A stretch of DNA of 13,977 nucleotides from an uncultured Prevotella sp. (GCA_900546605.1 URDV01000027.1:1-13977), one strand, 5' to 3'. Positions 1-7,227 are shown, counted from the stretch's first letter. Numbers and translations are program-made. The notes: generated by a model from the letters alone, not told the origin.

Positions 1-53
1 CTTACCTGTTAACCCGTTAACTTGTCAACTTGTTTACTAATTCCGCCAACGCG
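1..53 (+). repeat. Palindromic interspersed element, copy A (right end only)
   Basis: This is the right-hand arm of the element that is complete at 6003-6174. It matches that copy at all but one base over 53 bases and ends in the same terminal sequence, AATTCCGCCAACGCG (39-53). The arm contains 8-base units with core GTTAAC, GTCAAC or GTTTAC. The left part lies outside the window. The flanking sequence after the end (54-63, TAATACCTAC) would be the right-hand target duplication, but its partner cannot be seen. Confidence 0.85.
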
Positions 54-57
54 TAAT

Positions 58-108
58 ACCTACTTATGTGTATGAAAAAGAAACAGGGCTTTTCACTGGT
101 AAGTAGGT
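58..108. repeat. Nested inverted repeat next to copy A
   Basis: ACCTACTTA (58-66) pairs perfectly with TAAGTAGGT (100-108). Inside it TGAAAAAG (73-80) can pair with CTTTTCA (89-95) with one bulge, giving a two-part hairpin. No T-tract follows on the plus strand, so it is not a classical intrinsic terminator. A second, AT-rich inverted repeat, AATTCAAA (115-122) with TTTGAATT (129-136), follows. Both lie between element copy A and the promoter of the lipoprotein gene. Their role is unknown. Confidence 0.5.
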
Positions 109-204
109 TCACGTAATTCAAACACTTTTTTGAATTGTGAGCGTAAAGAAGCATAAAAACAAGATAAAAGTTTCTGAAAACGCTCTCAATATAGAATTTG
201 TGCG

Positions 205-212
205 TATTTTTG
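205..212 (+). promoter_or_regulatory. Putative promoter -7 box (TATTTTTG)
   Basis: TATTTTTG matches the Bacteroidota -7 consensus TAnnTTTG. Transcription would start near 216, about 20 bases before the ATG at 236. No clear TTTG -33 box is present at the expected distance. The placement inside the longer open frame that begins at 137 argues that the ATG at 236 is the true start. Confidence 0.5.
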
Positions 213-235
213 CAGAAATATTGATAAAAACGAAC

Positions 236-1594
236 ATGAAAAGATACTCCATACTGGCCCTTGTGATGGCAATGATGGCTAACTTAGTCTTTACTGCTTG
301 CGATTCTTCCACTACAGGCGAAACCGAAGTGTCGCGCGATTGTATCATCACCTCAGCCACACTTGGCACACTAAAGCGTGAGGTACATACCATTAATGCT
401 GCGGGCAACGACACCGTGATGACTTACACCGTAACTGGAGGTGCTTATCAGCTTTACATTGACCAGGTGAACTATCGCATTTATAACCCAGAGCCATTAC
501 CCGTGGGCACACGTACTGACAAGTTGGTGTTTGCCACCAATGGCTTGGCTAATACAGGCTATTTAACCATTAAGAGCCTGAGCACTGGCAACGATACTAC
601 CTTCGTAGTAACTGATAGTACCGACTTTAGTCAACCACGTGAGGTGACGGTACATGCCGCTGATGGCGTGTCGACACGTACCTATACTATTAATATAAAC
701 GTTTATGATGTTGAGCCCGACTCACTTGAGTGGCAACACGTTGATAGTAACCCCCTAAGTGCGGTGGCCTCGTTTGTTAGTAGCAAAGCACTCTGTGCCA
801 ACGGCATGCTCTATGTTTTTGGCCAGCGTGCTGATGGCACTACTCAGTTGGTGCAAACTGAAACGCAGACTCCTCACTTTGATGATGCTCTATCGTTGAG
901 TGGTGTGAACAACTTTAGTGTGCGCTCGGTGCAGTATTTTAAAAATGATTTTTATACACTTGCTGGCAAGCAACTCATCAAGTCAAGCACGGGTACTGAT
1001 TGGAACAATGTTTCAGTCTCAACATCATTTGATGCGTTGGTAGCAGCCAGCAACGATAGCTTATATGCAGTTAGCCAGGGGCAAATGTGGGCCTCAGCTG
1101 ATGGCTTAACTTGGAATGAAAGCGATGTTGACACCGAAGGACACCTGCCCACGCAAAATGTGGCTTGCACTCTGCAGCAATCGCGTGCCGATAAAAATGG
1201 CAATATGCTGATTATGGTGGGCAACGATGGCGATAACGTAGCGGTGTGGAAACACGATTTTGATGTCAATGGCAACTATCATTATCCTTGGATGTATTTG
1301 CCACAGACTGAGGAGTTAGGTGAATATGCCTGCCCTAAGTTAACAAATGCTTGCCTTTTTGCTTACGATGAGGGAACTGTATTAACTGGTCTCACCACCG
1401 ATGGGCAAATGGCTCCGTTCTACACCAGTCAAGACAATGGTCGCACATGGAAGCCTAATGTCATAACACACCCATCGTTAACAGGCGTACGCTCGTTAGC
1501 TGTTGCGGTAGACAATGACCAGTATATATGGATAGTTTGTAGCGGAACAGGCGATGTTTACAAAGGTCGCATTAACCGCTTAGGGTGGAAGTAA
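236..1594 (+). CDS. DUF6242-like surface lipoprotein
   Basis: The predicted protein has 452 residues. It begins with a lipoprotein signal peptide: positive MKR, a hydrophobic stretch to residue 20 and a lipobox-like FTAC with Cys22 as the lipidated residue. Residues of about 35-165 look like a beta-sandwich domain, with paired beta segments such as REVTVHAADGVSTRTYTI. From about 170 to the end, repeated motifs such as SSTGTDWNNV, ASADGLTWNE and SQDNGRTWKP resemble BNR/sialidase-type beta-propeller blades. This two-part layout fits my recollection of the DUF6242 family of Bacteroidales. No enzymatic residues were recognised, so a binding or structural role is inferred. A start at 137 is possible in frame, but it would put 33 charged residues ahead of the signal peptide. 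It would also lie upstream of the promoter box at 205-212. Confidence 0.8.
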   Translation: MKRYSILALVMAMMANLVFTACDSSTTGETEVSRDCIITSATLGTLKREVHTINAAGNDTVMTYTVTGGAYQLYIDQVNYRIYNPEPLPVGTRTDKLVFATNGLANTGYLTIKSLSTGNDTTFVVTDSTDFSQPREVTVHAADGVSTRTYTININVYDVEPDSLEWQHVDSNPLSAVASFVSSKALCANGMLYVFGQRADGTTQLVQTETQTPHFDDALSLSGVNNFSVRSVQYFKNDFYTLAGKQLIKSSTGTDWNNVSVSTSFDALVAASNDSLYAVSQGQMWASADGLTWNESDVDTEGHLPTQNVACTLQQSRADKNGNMLIMVGNDGDNVAVWKHDFDVNGNYHYPWMYLPQTEELGEYACPKLTNACLFAYDEGTVLTGLTTDGQMAPFYTSQDNGRTWKPNVITHPSLTGVRSLAVAVDNDQYIWIVCSGTGDVYKGRINRLGWK

Positions 1595-1690
1595 TGCCTT
1601 GTGCAATGCATGAACTGAGGGCGCGGAATGTGATGTGAGTGTTGCCTCTCGTTACAAAAGGTGTCAATTACATTGCGGTTGCTTCACTCT

Positions 1691-1722
1691 TCAACTTCTC
1701 AACTCCTCAAATCTTTAACCCT
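1691..1722 (+). repeat. Degenerate 8-base tandem array before the porG-like gene
   Basis: Four consecutive 8-base units can be read: TCAACTTC, TCAACTCC, TCAAATCT and TTAACCCT. The same period and TYAAC core appear in the arms of the palindromic elements elsewhere in this window. Here the base after the pyrimidine pair is C or T rather than G. A 7-base direct repeat, GTTACAT twice (1729-1742), follows and runs into the ATG at 1741. The array lies where the porG-like gene's promoter or leader is expected, and no clear TAnnTTTG box was seen there. Confidence 0.5.
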
Positions 1723-1740
1723 TACTCTGTTACATGTTAC

Positions 1741-2433
1741 ATGGCAAAAGGCAGTGGCATACATATTATATTATTAGCGTTGTGCGCTTTGTGGCCGCAT
1801 ATGCTTTGTGCCCAACAAGACGACAACTTTTATCGTCTTGAGTTAGGTGCAGGTGTGGGCACAAGCATCAACTTTACTGATGTAAAGGACAAAGCCTCGT
1901 TGGCAGGAGCACTCATAGCGCGTTTCCCGCTTAATCCACGCATGGCAGTTAAGGCGCAGTTCACCTACGACATGGTAAAAGGTAGCACACAAGGCATGAA
2001 GCCCTTTTATCCTGCTAACGCCAATGCAACGGGTACTGATAGGCTCAATTACTCGGTGAGCAATGGCATTTATGATGTGTCGGCTCTTTATGAACTCCAC
2101 TTCTTGCCCTATGGTTTTCAGCGCGACTATCGAGGTTACAAACGCCTTGTGCCTTATTTGCAAATGGGCTTTGGACTGACTTATGGTGCTGCTGGCAAAT
2201 CATTTACGGCCAACTTCCCCATAGGTGTAGGACTGAAGTATAAGGTGGCACCTCGTTTAAACTTAGGTCTTGACTGGATGGTTCACTTCAGCCTAAGCGA
2301 CAAGTTAGACGGCCTTAATGCTCCTTTAGGCATCAAGTCTGAACTCTTTCGCAACAAGGATGCCTATTCGGCTTTGACCTTTACGCTGACTTACGATTTG
2401 AATCCCAAATGTCCCACATGTAATAGGGACTGA
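1741..2433 (+). CDS. porG: DUF6089/PorG-like outer-membrane beta-barrel protein
   Basis: The product has 230 residues. A signal peptide of about 24 residues ends at LCA before QQDD. The mature protein has alternating beta segments typical of a small outer-membrane barrel, for example FYRLELGAGVGTSINF, LVPYLQMGFGLTYG and SALTFTLTYDL. It ends with the Cys-containing tail CPTCNRD, which I recall as typical of the DUF6089 family. In Porphyromonas gingivalis the equivalent gene, porG, lies directly before uppS, bamA and ompH, as here. There PorG associates with the PorK/PorN ring of the type IX secretion system. Related proteins also occur in Bacteroidales without that system, so the secretion role is inferred. 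The frame is open back to 1639, but the ATG at 1741 puts the signal peptide at the N-terminus. The stop is 29 bases before uppS, so the two genes are probably cotranscribed. Confidence 0.75.
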   Translation: MAKGSGIHIILLALCALWPHMLCAQQDDNFYRLELGAGVGTSINFTDVKDKASLAGALIARFPLNPRMAVKAQFTYDMVKGSTQGMKPFYPANANATGTDRLNYSVSNGIYDVSALYELHFLPYGFQRDYRGYKRLVPYLQMGFGLTYGAAGKSFTANFPIGVGLKYKVAPRLNLGLDWMVHFSLSDKLDGLNAPLGIKSELFRNKDAYSALTFTLTYDLNPKCPTCNRD

Positions 2434-2462
2434 CTCTTTTTCACAATAAACCAAAAAAGGAA

Positions 2463-3194
2463 ATGCAACTCGACTCTTCAAGAATTCCTGCCCACATTGC
2501 CATCATAATGGATGGCAATGGACGTTGGGCCAAAGCACGCGGCATGAACCGCAGCATGGGGCATCAACAGGGCGTTGTGGCTGTGCGTGAAATTACCACA
2601 GCTTGCTCAAACTTGGGCGTGAAGTTCTTGACGCTCTATACCTTTTCAACCGAAAATTGGAATCGACCTGCCGACGAGGTGGCCGCGCTCATGTCGCTCA
2701 TTCTTACCTCGCTCGAGGAGGAACTCTTCATGAACAACAATGTGCGCCTACGCATCATTGGCGACTTAAGTCGTGTGCCCGATGTGGTGCGCCAGTCTAT
2801 TCTTGGGCTGCAAGAGCGCACTTCGGTTAACACAGGCATGACCATGGTGATAGCTTTAAGTTATAGTTCGCGCTGGGAAATAACCCACACCATGCGTCAG
2901 TTAGCAACTGAGGTGAAAAAGGGACGATTACAACCCGACGACATTAGCGAGGACACCATATCGCAACACTTGGCCACAAACTTTATGCCCGACCCTGATT
3001 TGCTCATTCGCACGGGGGGCGAGGTTCGCTTAAGCAACTATTTACTTTGGCAGTGTGCTTACACCGAATTTTATTTTTGCGACACTTTTTGGCCCGACTT
3101 TCATGAAGCTGATTTGTGCAAGGCCATAGCATGGTATCAAAATCGCGAACGCCGCTATGGCAAAACAAGTGAACAGGTTGAAAAGAGTTGTTAG
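2463..3194 (+). CDS. uppS: Undecaprenyl diphosphate synthase (cis-prenyltransferase)
   Basis: This cytoplasmic, membrane-associated enzyme adds isopentenyl units in cis to farnesyl diphosphate. The product is the C55 carrier for peptidoglycan and surface polysaccharides. The 243-residue length is normal. Visible family motifs are HIAIIMDGNGRWAK with catalytic Asp17, His34, LYTFSTENWNRP (Ser62, Arg68), and RTGGEVRLSN with Arg183 and Arg189, followed by Glu202. These correspond to E. coli Asp26, His43, Ser71, Arg77, Arg194, Arg200 and Glu213. An AAAAAAGG tract lies only 2 bases before the ATG, unusually close for a Shine-Dalgarno sequence. It follows the porG-like gene by 29 bases. A 128-base gap with a run of seven G (3204-3210) separates it from bamA. 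Confidence 0.97.
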   Translation: MQLDSSRIPAHIAIIMDGNGRWAKARGMNRSMGHQQGVVAVREITTACSNLGVKFLTLYTFSTENWNRPADEVAALMSLILTSLEEELFMNNNVRLRIIGDLSRVPDVVRQSILGLQERTSVNTGMTMVIALSYSSRWEITHTMRQLATEVKKGRLQPDDISEDTISQHLATNFMPDPDLLIRTGGEVRLSNYLLWQCAYTEFYFCDTFWPDFHEADLCKAIAWYQNRERRYGKTSEQVEKSC

Positions 3195-3322
3195 CTCATG
3201 AATGGGGGGGTGATGGTAGCTAATGAGTTGACTAATGCCCATGTTGCCTTTCTACCCTTGCCACATGTGTACAATCTTTTTTTACCCACTTAAAAAGTTT
3301 TATTGCAACAACACAATAATAA

Positions 3323-5977
3323 ATGAAATATACTCCACGAGTGCTGCTCATGTTTGCAATGGCCTTATCGTCGGTTGAGGCGATACAGGCACAAACTGAT
3401 GCAGCCGAAGCTATGCCGAATACACCTGTCATTACGTACACGGCCAATCACCCACGCTACATATTAGGGGGCTTGACAGTTGACGAAATGAAAGGGTATG
3501 ACGTTGACTATCTGCTTAACATCTCAGGTTTAACGGTGGGACAAAGTTATGAAATCCCTGGACCTGACATAAGTGAGGCAGTGCGTCGATATTGGAACCA
3601 AAAGATTTTTTCAAATGTTGAAATAGTGGCCGACAGTATTGTCGATGGCAAAGCTTATTTGCACGTGAAACTTACAGCGCAACCACGTATTTCAAGCATT
3701 CGCTATACGGGTGTAAAAAAGTCGGAACGTGAGGATTGTGAAAAAATCATTGGATTTCAACCTGGCAACCAAATCACTACCGACATGGTGAACCGCGCAG
3801 AACACTACATTAAGAAGCACTTTGAAGAGAAGGGCTTTAAAAATTGCGAGGTGAACATTGTGCAGCGTGAGGACGTAACGGGCGATAACCGCGTACTTGT
3901 TGACATTAATATCAACAAGAACGAAAAAATTAAAGTGCAAAAAATCTTCATTACAGGAGCTGACCCTAAGCATGTGGGTAAGTTGAAAAGAGCCATGAAG
4001 AAAACGCACGAAAAGAGTTTCGTTAACATGTTTCGCTCTAAAAAGTTCTTGCCCGAAAAGTATAAGGAGGACAAGGACCTCTTGGTCGAAAAGCTGAACT
4101 CGTGGGGGTATCGCGATGCCATCATCACGGCCGATAGCGTACAAACAATTGACGATAAGCACGTTAATATTTTTATGAACGTGTATGAAGGCAAAAAGTA
4201 CTTTGTGCGCAACATTTCGTGGGTGGGTAACACCGTTTATAACTCCGACTTGCTACAACGCATTTTGCAAATGAAGCAGGGCGATGTATATGACCAAACA
4301 CTCATGAACAAGCGTTTGAATACCGACGACGATGCTGTAGGTAACCTTTATTATAACAATGGTTATGTGTTCTACCGCCTTGACCCTGTTGAAGTGAACG
4401 TGGTGGGCGACTCCATTGACCTTGAAATGCGCATTCGTGAGGGACAACAAGCCACCTTTAACCATGTGCGCATTGCGGGTAACGACCGTGTGTACGAAAA
4501 CGTTATTCGTCGTGAGCTACGCACCAAACCTGGCGACTTGTTCTCAATGGACAACATCAAACGTTCTATTCAAGATTTGGCTCAAATGAACCAGTTTGAC
4601 CCTGAATCCTTGCAGTCACAGTTTGGGCAGAGTGGCATCAAACCCGATCCCGTAAGCGGTACGGTTGATTTGAACTATCCCCTCACCTCAAAGGGCGGTG
4701 ACCAAATAGAACTTTCTGCTGGTTGGGGACAAACAGGTATTGTAGGCCGTGTAGGGTTAAAGTTTACCAACTTCTCGGTGCAGAACCTTTTCCGCAAGGG
4801 TGGTTATAAGCGTGTAGGCTTCATACCTCAGGGTGACGGACAAACCCTTTCGTTACAGGTGCAAACCAATGGTACTTACTATCAAAACTATGGCCTTTCA
4901 TTCCTTGAGCCTTGGCTTGGTGGCAAGCGTCCTAACCAACTCTCGTTCAGCATTTCATATAGTAAGCAGAGTGATGTAAACTCTAACTACATCAACCAAA
5001 ACTACTATAGTCAAATGATGAACTATGCTTATGGTTATGGCACAAGTTCTAATTACTATACCGATGCTTATGACCCCGACAAGTATGTTAAGATGGTAAA
5101 CCTCAGCTTGGGATTTGGTAAGCGTTTGCGTTGGCCCGACGACTACTTTACGTTTATGGCCGAACTCTCTTACACACGCTACATGCTGAAGTCATGGCAG
5201 TACTTCTTAATTACCGATGGTAACTGCAACAACATCAACTTGTCGCTCTCATTGCAGCGTAACTCTACTGATCACCCCTTCTATCCGCGCAAGGGATCAG
5301 AGTTCCTCTTCCAAGTTACGTTAACACCTCCTTACTCTTTGTGGGATGGACGTAACTACAAGAATTTGGCTACTGACTACAATAGTGCCAATTATCAAAA
5401 GGAGATGCAGGAGAAGTTCCGCTGGATTGAATATCATAAGTGGAAGTTTAAATTCCGCAACTTTACCGCCTTGTCGAGTGCTGTTAAGGCACCTGTGTTG
5501 ATGACACGTGTTGAGTTTGGTATATTGGGCTCATACAATCAGCACAAAAAGTCTCCCTTCGAAACCTACTATGTAGGTGGTGATGGCATGTCGGGCTATT
5601 CAAGTGGCTATGCTACCGAAACCATTGGTTTGCGTGGTTATGAAAATGGTTCACTATCGGGCAACAACTCTTATTATGGCGATGCTTATGCTTATAGCCG
5701 CATGACGCTTGAGTTGCGTTACCCGTTAATGCTTGAAACCTCCACCTCTATCTTTGCCTTGGCCTTCCTCGAAGGGGGTAATGCTTGGCAAAATGTTAAG
5801 AACTTCAATCCCTTCAACATGAAGCGTTCTGCTGGTGTAGGTGTGCGCATCTTGTTGCCTATGGTGGGCTTGATGGGTATTGATTGGGCTTATGGTTTCC
5901 AAAAGTACATCAGTGGTTACACGGGTAAGCGTGCAGGTGGTTCTCAGTTCCACTTCATCATTGGACAAGAGTTCTAA
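3323..5977 (+). CDS. bamA: Outer-membrane protein assembly factor BamA
   Basis: BamA folds and inserts beta-barrel proteins into the outer membrane. The product has 884 residues, longer than the roughly 810 of E. coli, as is common in Bacteroidota. A signal peptide ends near IQA at residues 21-23. Five POTRA-type repeats can be placed at about 47-120, 122-200, 202-290, 292-372 and 375-450, with starts such as RISSIRYTGVKK and KYFVRNISWVGN. The Omp85 barrel occupies about 460-884. The conserved loop-6 motif appears as LRGY (770-773) with the key Arg771. The protein ends in a beta-signal with terminal Phe (FIIGQEF). Clusters of Tyr and Asn near 555-580 probably form an extracellular loop. The gene lies between uppS and ompH as in other Bacteroidales. 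A palindromic element begins 25 bases after its stop. Confidence 0.97.
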   Translation: MKYTPRVLLMFAMALSSVEAIQAQTDAAEAMPNTPVITYTANHPRYILGGLTVDEMKGYDVDYLLNISGLTVGQSYEIPGPDISEAVRRYWNQKIFSNVEIVADSIVDGKAYLHVKLTAQPRISSIRYTGVKKSEREDCEKIIGFQPGNQITTDMVNRAEHYIKKHFEEKGFKNCEVNIVQREDVTGDNRVLVDININKNEKIKVQKIFITGADPKHVGKLKRAMKKTHEKSFVNMFRSKKFLPEKYKEDKDLLVEKLNSWGYRDAIITADSVQTIDDKHVNIFMNVYEGKKYFVRNISWVGNTVYNSDLLQRILQMKQGDVYDQTLMNKRLNTDDDAVGNLYYNNGYVFYRLDPVEVNVVGDSIDLEMRIREGQQATFNHVRIAGNDRVYENVIRRELRTKPGDLFSMDNIKRSIQDLAQMNQFDPESLQSQFGQSGIKPDPVSGTVDLNYPLTSKGGDQIELSAGWGQTGIVGRVGLKFTNFSVQNLFRKGGYKRVGFIPQGDGQTLSLQVQTNGTYYQNYGLSFLEPWLGGKRPNQLSFSISYSKQSDVNSNYINQNYYSQMMNYAYGYGTSSNYYTDAYDPDKYVKMVNLSLGFGKRLRWPDDYFTFMAELSYTRYMLKSWQYFLITDGNCNNINLSLSLQRNSTDHPFYPRKGSEFLFQVTLTPPYSLWDGRNYKNLATDYNSANYQKEMQEKFRWIEYHKWKFKFRNFTALSSAVKAPVLMTRVEFGILGSYNQHKKSPFETYYVGGDGMSGYSSGYATETIGLRGYENGSLSGNNSYYGDAYAYSRMTLELRYPLMLETSTSIFALAFLEGGNAWQNVKNFNPFNMKRSAGVGVRILLPMVGLMGIDWAYGFQKYISGYTGKRAGGSQFHFIIGQEF

Positions 5978-6002
5978 ACTCAGCACCGCTTAGTGACACA
6001 TA

Positions 6003-6174
6003 CCCGTTGGCGGAATTTCAGGTTAACGGGTAAACAAGTTGACAGGTTAACAAGTAAGTATGCTTTACACCACTTATTATGTTAAAGCCAGAATGACAAG
6101 AAACTTAAAAAGCTTGGCAAACTTACTTGTTAACCCGTTAACTTGTCAACTTGTTTACTAATTCCGCCAACGCG
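6003..6174 (+). mobile_element. Palindromic interspersed element, copy B (complete, 172 bases)
   Basis: The ends are imperfect inverted repeats: CCCGTTGGCGGAATT (6003-6017) and AATTCCGCCAACGCG (6160-6174). Homology between the arms continues inwards for about 55-60 bases with one 8-base and one roughly 11-base offset, so a transcript could fold into a very long hairpin. The element is flanked by TGACACATA at 5994-6002 and again at 6175-6183. The duplication is 10 bases if the ambiguous G is counted, which is what insertion with target-site duplication leaves. Each arm is a run of 8-base units such as AGGTTAAC, GGGTAAAC, AAGTTGAC and AGGTTAAC. There is no coding frame inside, so any movement must depend on a transposase elsewhere. 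Confidence 0.85.
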
Positions 6175-6248
6175 TGACACATATAAAAAGTTTGTTGCAA
6201 GATAACCAACCTTTCCATCTAAAAACAAACTTATTCCGTAATACAGAT

Positions 6249-6293
6249 AAAAGAGGCTTATAAGGCTGCACATAAGCCTTATGAGTCTCTTTT
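6249..6293 (+). terminator. Strong intrinsic terminator between bamA and ompH
   Basis: A 19-pair stem (6249-6267 with 6275-6293) contains two G-T pairs and no mismatch. It closes a 7-base loop (6268-6274), and its 3' arm ends in TTTT followed by AGTTTAG. The A-run on the left arm mirrors this, so it could act in both directions. It should end or attenuate transcription coming from bamA, which would leave ompH with its own promoter. TAGTTTAG at 6293-6300 is one base from the -7 consensus and is a weak candidate. Confidence 0.75.
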
Positions 6294-6338
6294 AGTTTAG
6301 TTGTAGATATATTCTTAAAAATTAAAACATATACAATC

Positions 6339-6851
6339 ATGAAAAAGCTTTTGATTCTTTTATTGGTGCTTGGAGGTGCTATGAACCTACAAGCACAAAA
6401 GTTTGCACTGGTCGACATGGAATACATCTTGAGTAACATTCCTGCTTACGAGCGTGCCAATGAACAGCTAAATCAAACCTCTAAGTCGTGGCAGGCTGAA
6501 GTGGAGGCACTTAACAACAAAGCTCAAACGCTCTACAAAAATTATCAAAATGAGAGCGTATTTTTGAGCGATGCACAAAAGAAAGAACGCGAAAAGGCCA
6601 TCGTTGATAAAGAGAAAGAGGCCGCTGACTTAAAAAAGAAGTATTTTGGTCCTGAAGGTGAACTCTATAAAAAGCGTCAGAGCCTGATAGAACCTATTCA
6701 AGACGAAATTTATAATGCGGTGAAGAGTATAGCCACAACACGTGGCTTTCAACTGATTCTTGATCGTGCCTCTGACAACGGCATTATTTTTGCCTCGCCC
6801 AGTATCGACATTAGCAACGAAGTGTTGTCAAAGTTAGGCTATGCACAATAA
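6339..6851 (+). CDS. ompH: OmpH/Skp-family periplasmic chaperone
   Basis: Skp-type chaperones hold unfolded outer-membrane proteins in the periplasm and pass them to the BamA machinery. The 170-residue product has a signal peptide of about 19-20 residues ending at LQA. A conserved core start follows, KFALVDMEYILSNIPAYE. A charged helical, probably coiled-coil, region spans about 40-125, rich in Lys, Glu and Ala, and the C-terminal strand region includes FQLILDRASDNGIIFA. Length and layout are normal for the family. Many Bacteroidales carry two ompH copies in tandem after bamA, but here only one is present and a palindromic element follows 36 bases after the stop. The leader is A-rich without a Shine-Dalgarno sequence, as is usual in this phylum. 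Confidence 0.95.
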   Translation: MKKLLILLLVLGGAMNLQAQKFALVDMEYILSNIPAYERANEQLNQTSKSWQAEVEALNNKAQTLYKNYQNESVFLSDAQKKEREKAIVDKEKEAADLKKKYFGPEGELYKKRQSLIEPIQDEIYNAVKSIATTRGFQLILDRASDNGIIFASPSIDISNEVLSKLGYAQ

Positions 6852-6886
6852 CACATGGCTATAGCTGAGAGTATGATATCATAATA

Positions 6887-7060
6887 CGGGTTGATGGGTA
6901 ATTTAGTTAACGGGTTAACAGGTAAGTTAGTCAAGGTTTTTAGCTCCTCACCATTAAGACTTTTACATAATAGGTTGTGTGTAGCATACTTATCCGTCAA
7001 CCCGTTAACTTGTCAACCCGTCAACAGGATAACAGGTTAACCTGTAATTCTGCCAATGGG
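6887..7060 (-). mobile_element. Palindromic interspersed element, copy C (inverted, diverged, 174 bases)
   Basis: Read on the minus strand, this copy aligns with copy B along its whole length: CCCATTGGCAGAATT at the start, then AAGTATGCT, CTATTATGTAAAAG, CTTACCTGTTAACCCG and a degenerate end. The flanks TATCATAATA (6877-6886) and TATCATAACA (7061-7070) match at 9 of 10 bases and look like an aged target-site duplication. Compared with copy B, the arm nearest 7060 has two extra 8-base units and the arm nearest 6887 lacks two. Many single-base changes show that it is older than, or from another subfamily than, copies A, B and D. Confidence 0.8.
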
Positions 7061-7079
7061 TATCATAACATATAAAAAA

Positions 7080-7111
7080 GAAGGCCGTGCGAATCACTTC
7101 GGGCGGCCTTC
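7080..7111 (-). terminator. Intrinsic terminator for the minus-strand unit
   Basis: GAAGGCCG (7080-7087) pairs with CGGCCTTC (7104-7111). A G-T pair, one mismatch and four inner pairs around a 4-base loop extend the stem. On the minus strand the stem is followed by TTTTTT, a good release tract. On the plus strand the following bases are ATACAAAA, so it is weaker for ompH transcripts. It fits as the end of the unit carrying the exported protein and small peptide, 147 bases beyond the peptide's stop. Confidence 0.7.
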
Positions 7112-7127
7112 ATACAAAATGAAATGA

Positions 7128-7227
7128 ATTACTATTACATATGTGAATAGTAATGACTTGCAGGGCTACCTACTTCCCCGCAAGTGGGTGTAAGAGAGGG
7201 GGAAAATTGTGCGTTAACCCCTCTCTT
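7128..7227 (-). repeat. Hairpin-rich 3' untranslated stretch
   Basis: Three inverted repeats lie between the small peptide gene and the terminator. ATTACTATT (7128-7136) pairs with AATAGTAAT (7146-7154) around the palindrome ACATATGT. ACTTGC (7156-7161) pairs with GCAAGT (7180-7185). AAGAGAGGGG (7192-7201) pairs with CCCCTCTCTT (7218-7227) with a 16-base loop. None has a T-tract on either strand. They may stabilise the 3' end of the minus-strand transcript or form a small RNA; the sequence does not decide between these. Confidence 0.5.

Noticed and set aside
1..53. CRISPR-like array from repeated GTTAAC motifs
   Set aside because: The repeats have an 8-base period with no unique spacers, and the longer element is an inverted-repeat unit, not a direct-repeat array.
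137..235. Upstream in-frame extension of the lipoprotein gene
   Set aside because: It would put 33 charged residues ahead of a clear lipoprotein signal peptide and overlaps the likely promoter box at 205-212.
1639..1740. Upstream in-frame extension of the porG-like gene
   Set aside because: The extension would bury the signal peptide; the ATG at 1741 gives a normal secretion signal and usual family length.
3195..3322. Promoter for bamA in the gap after uppS
   Set aside because: No sequence matches TAnnTTTG at a useful position; bamA may be read from upstream, and nothing more could be supported.
3692..4233. Antisense frames of 142-156 codons within bamA
   Set aside because: They are shadows of the strongly supported bamA frame and show no family motifs.
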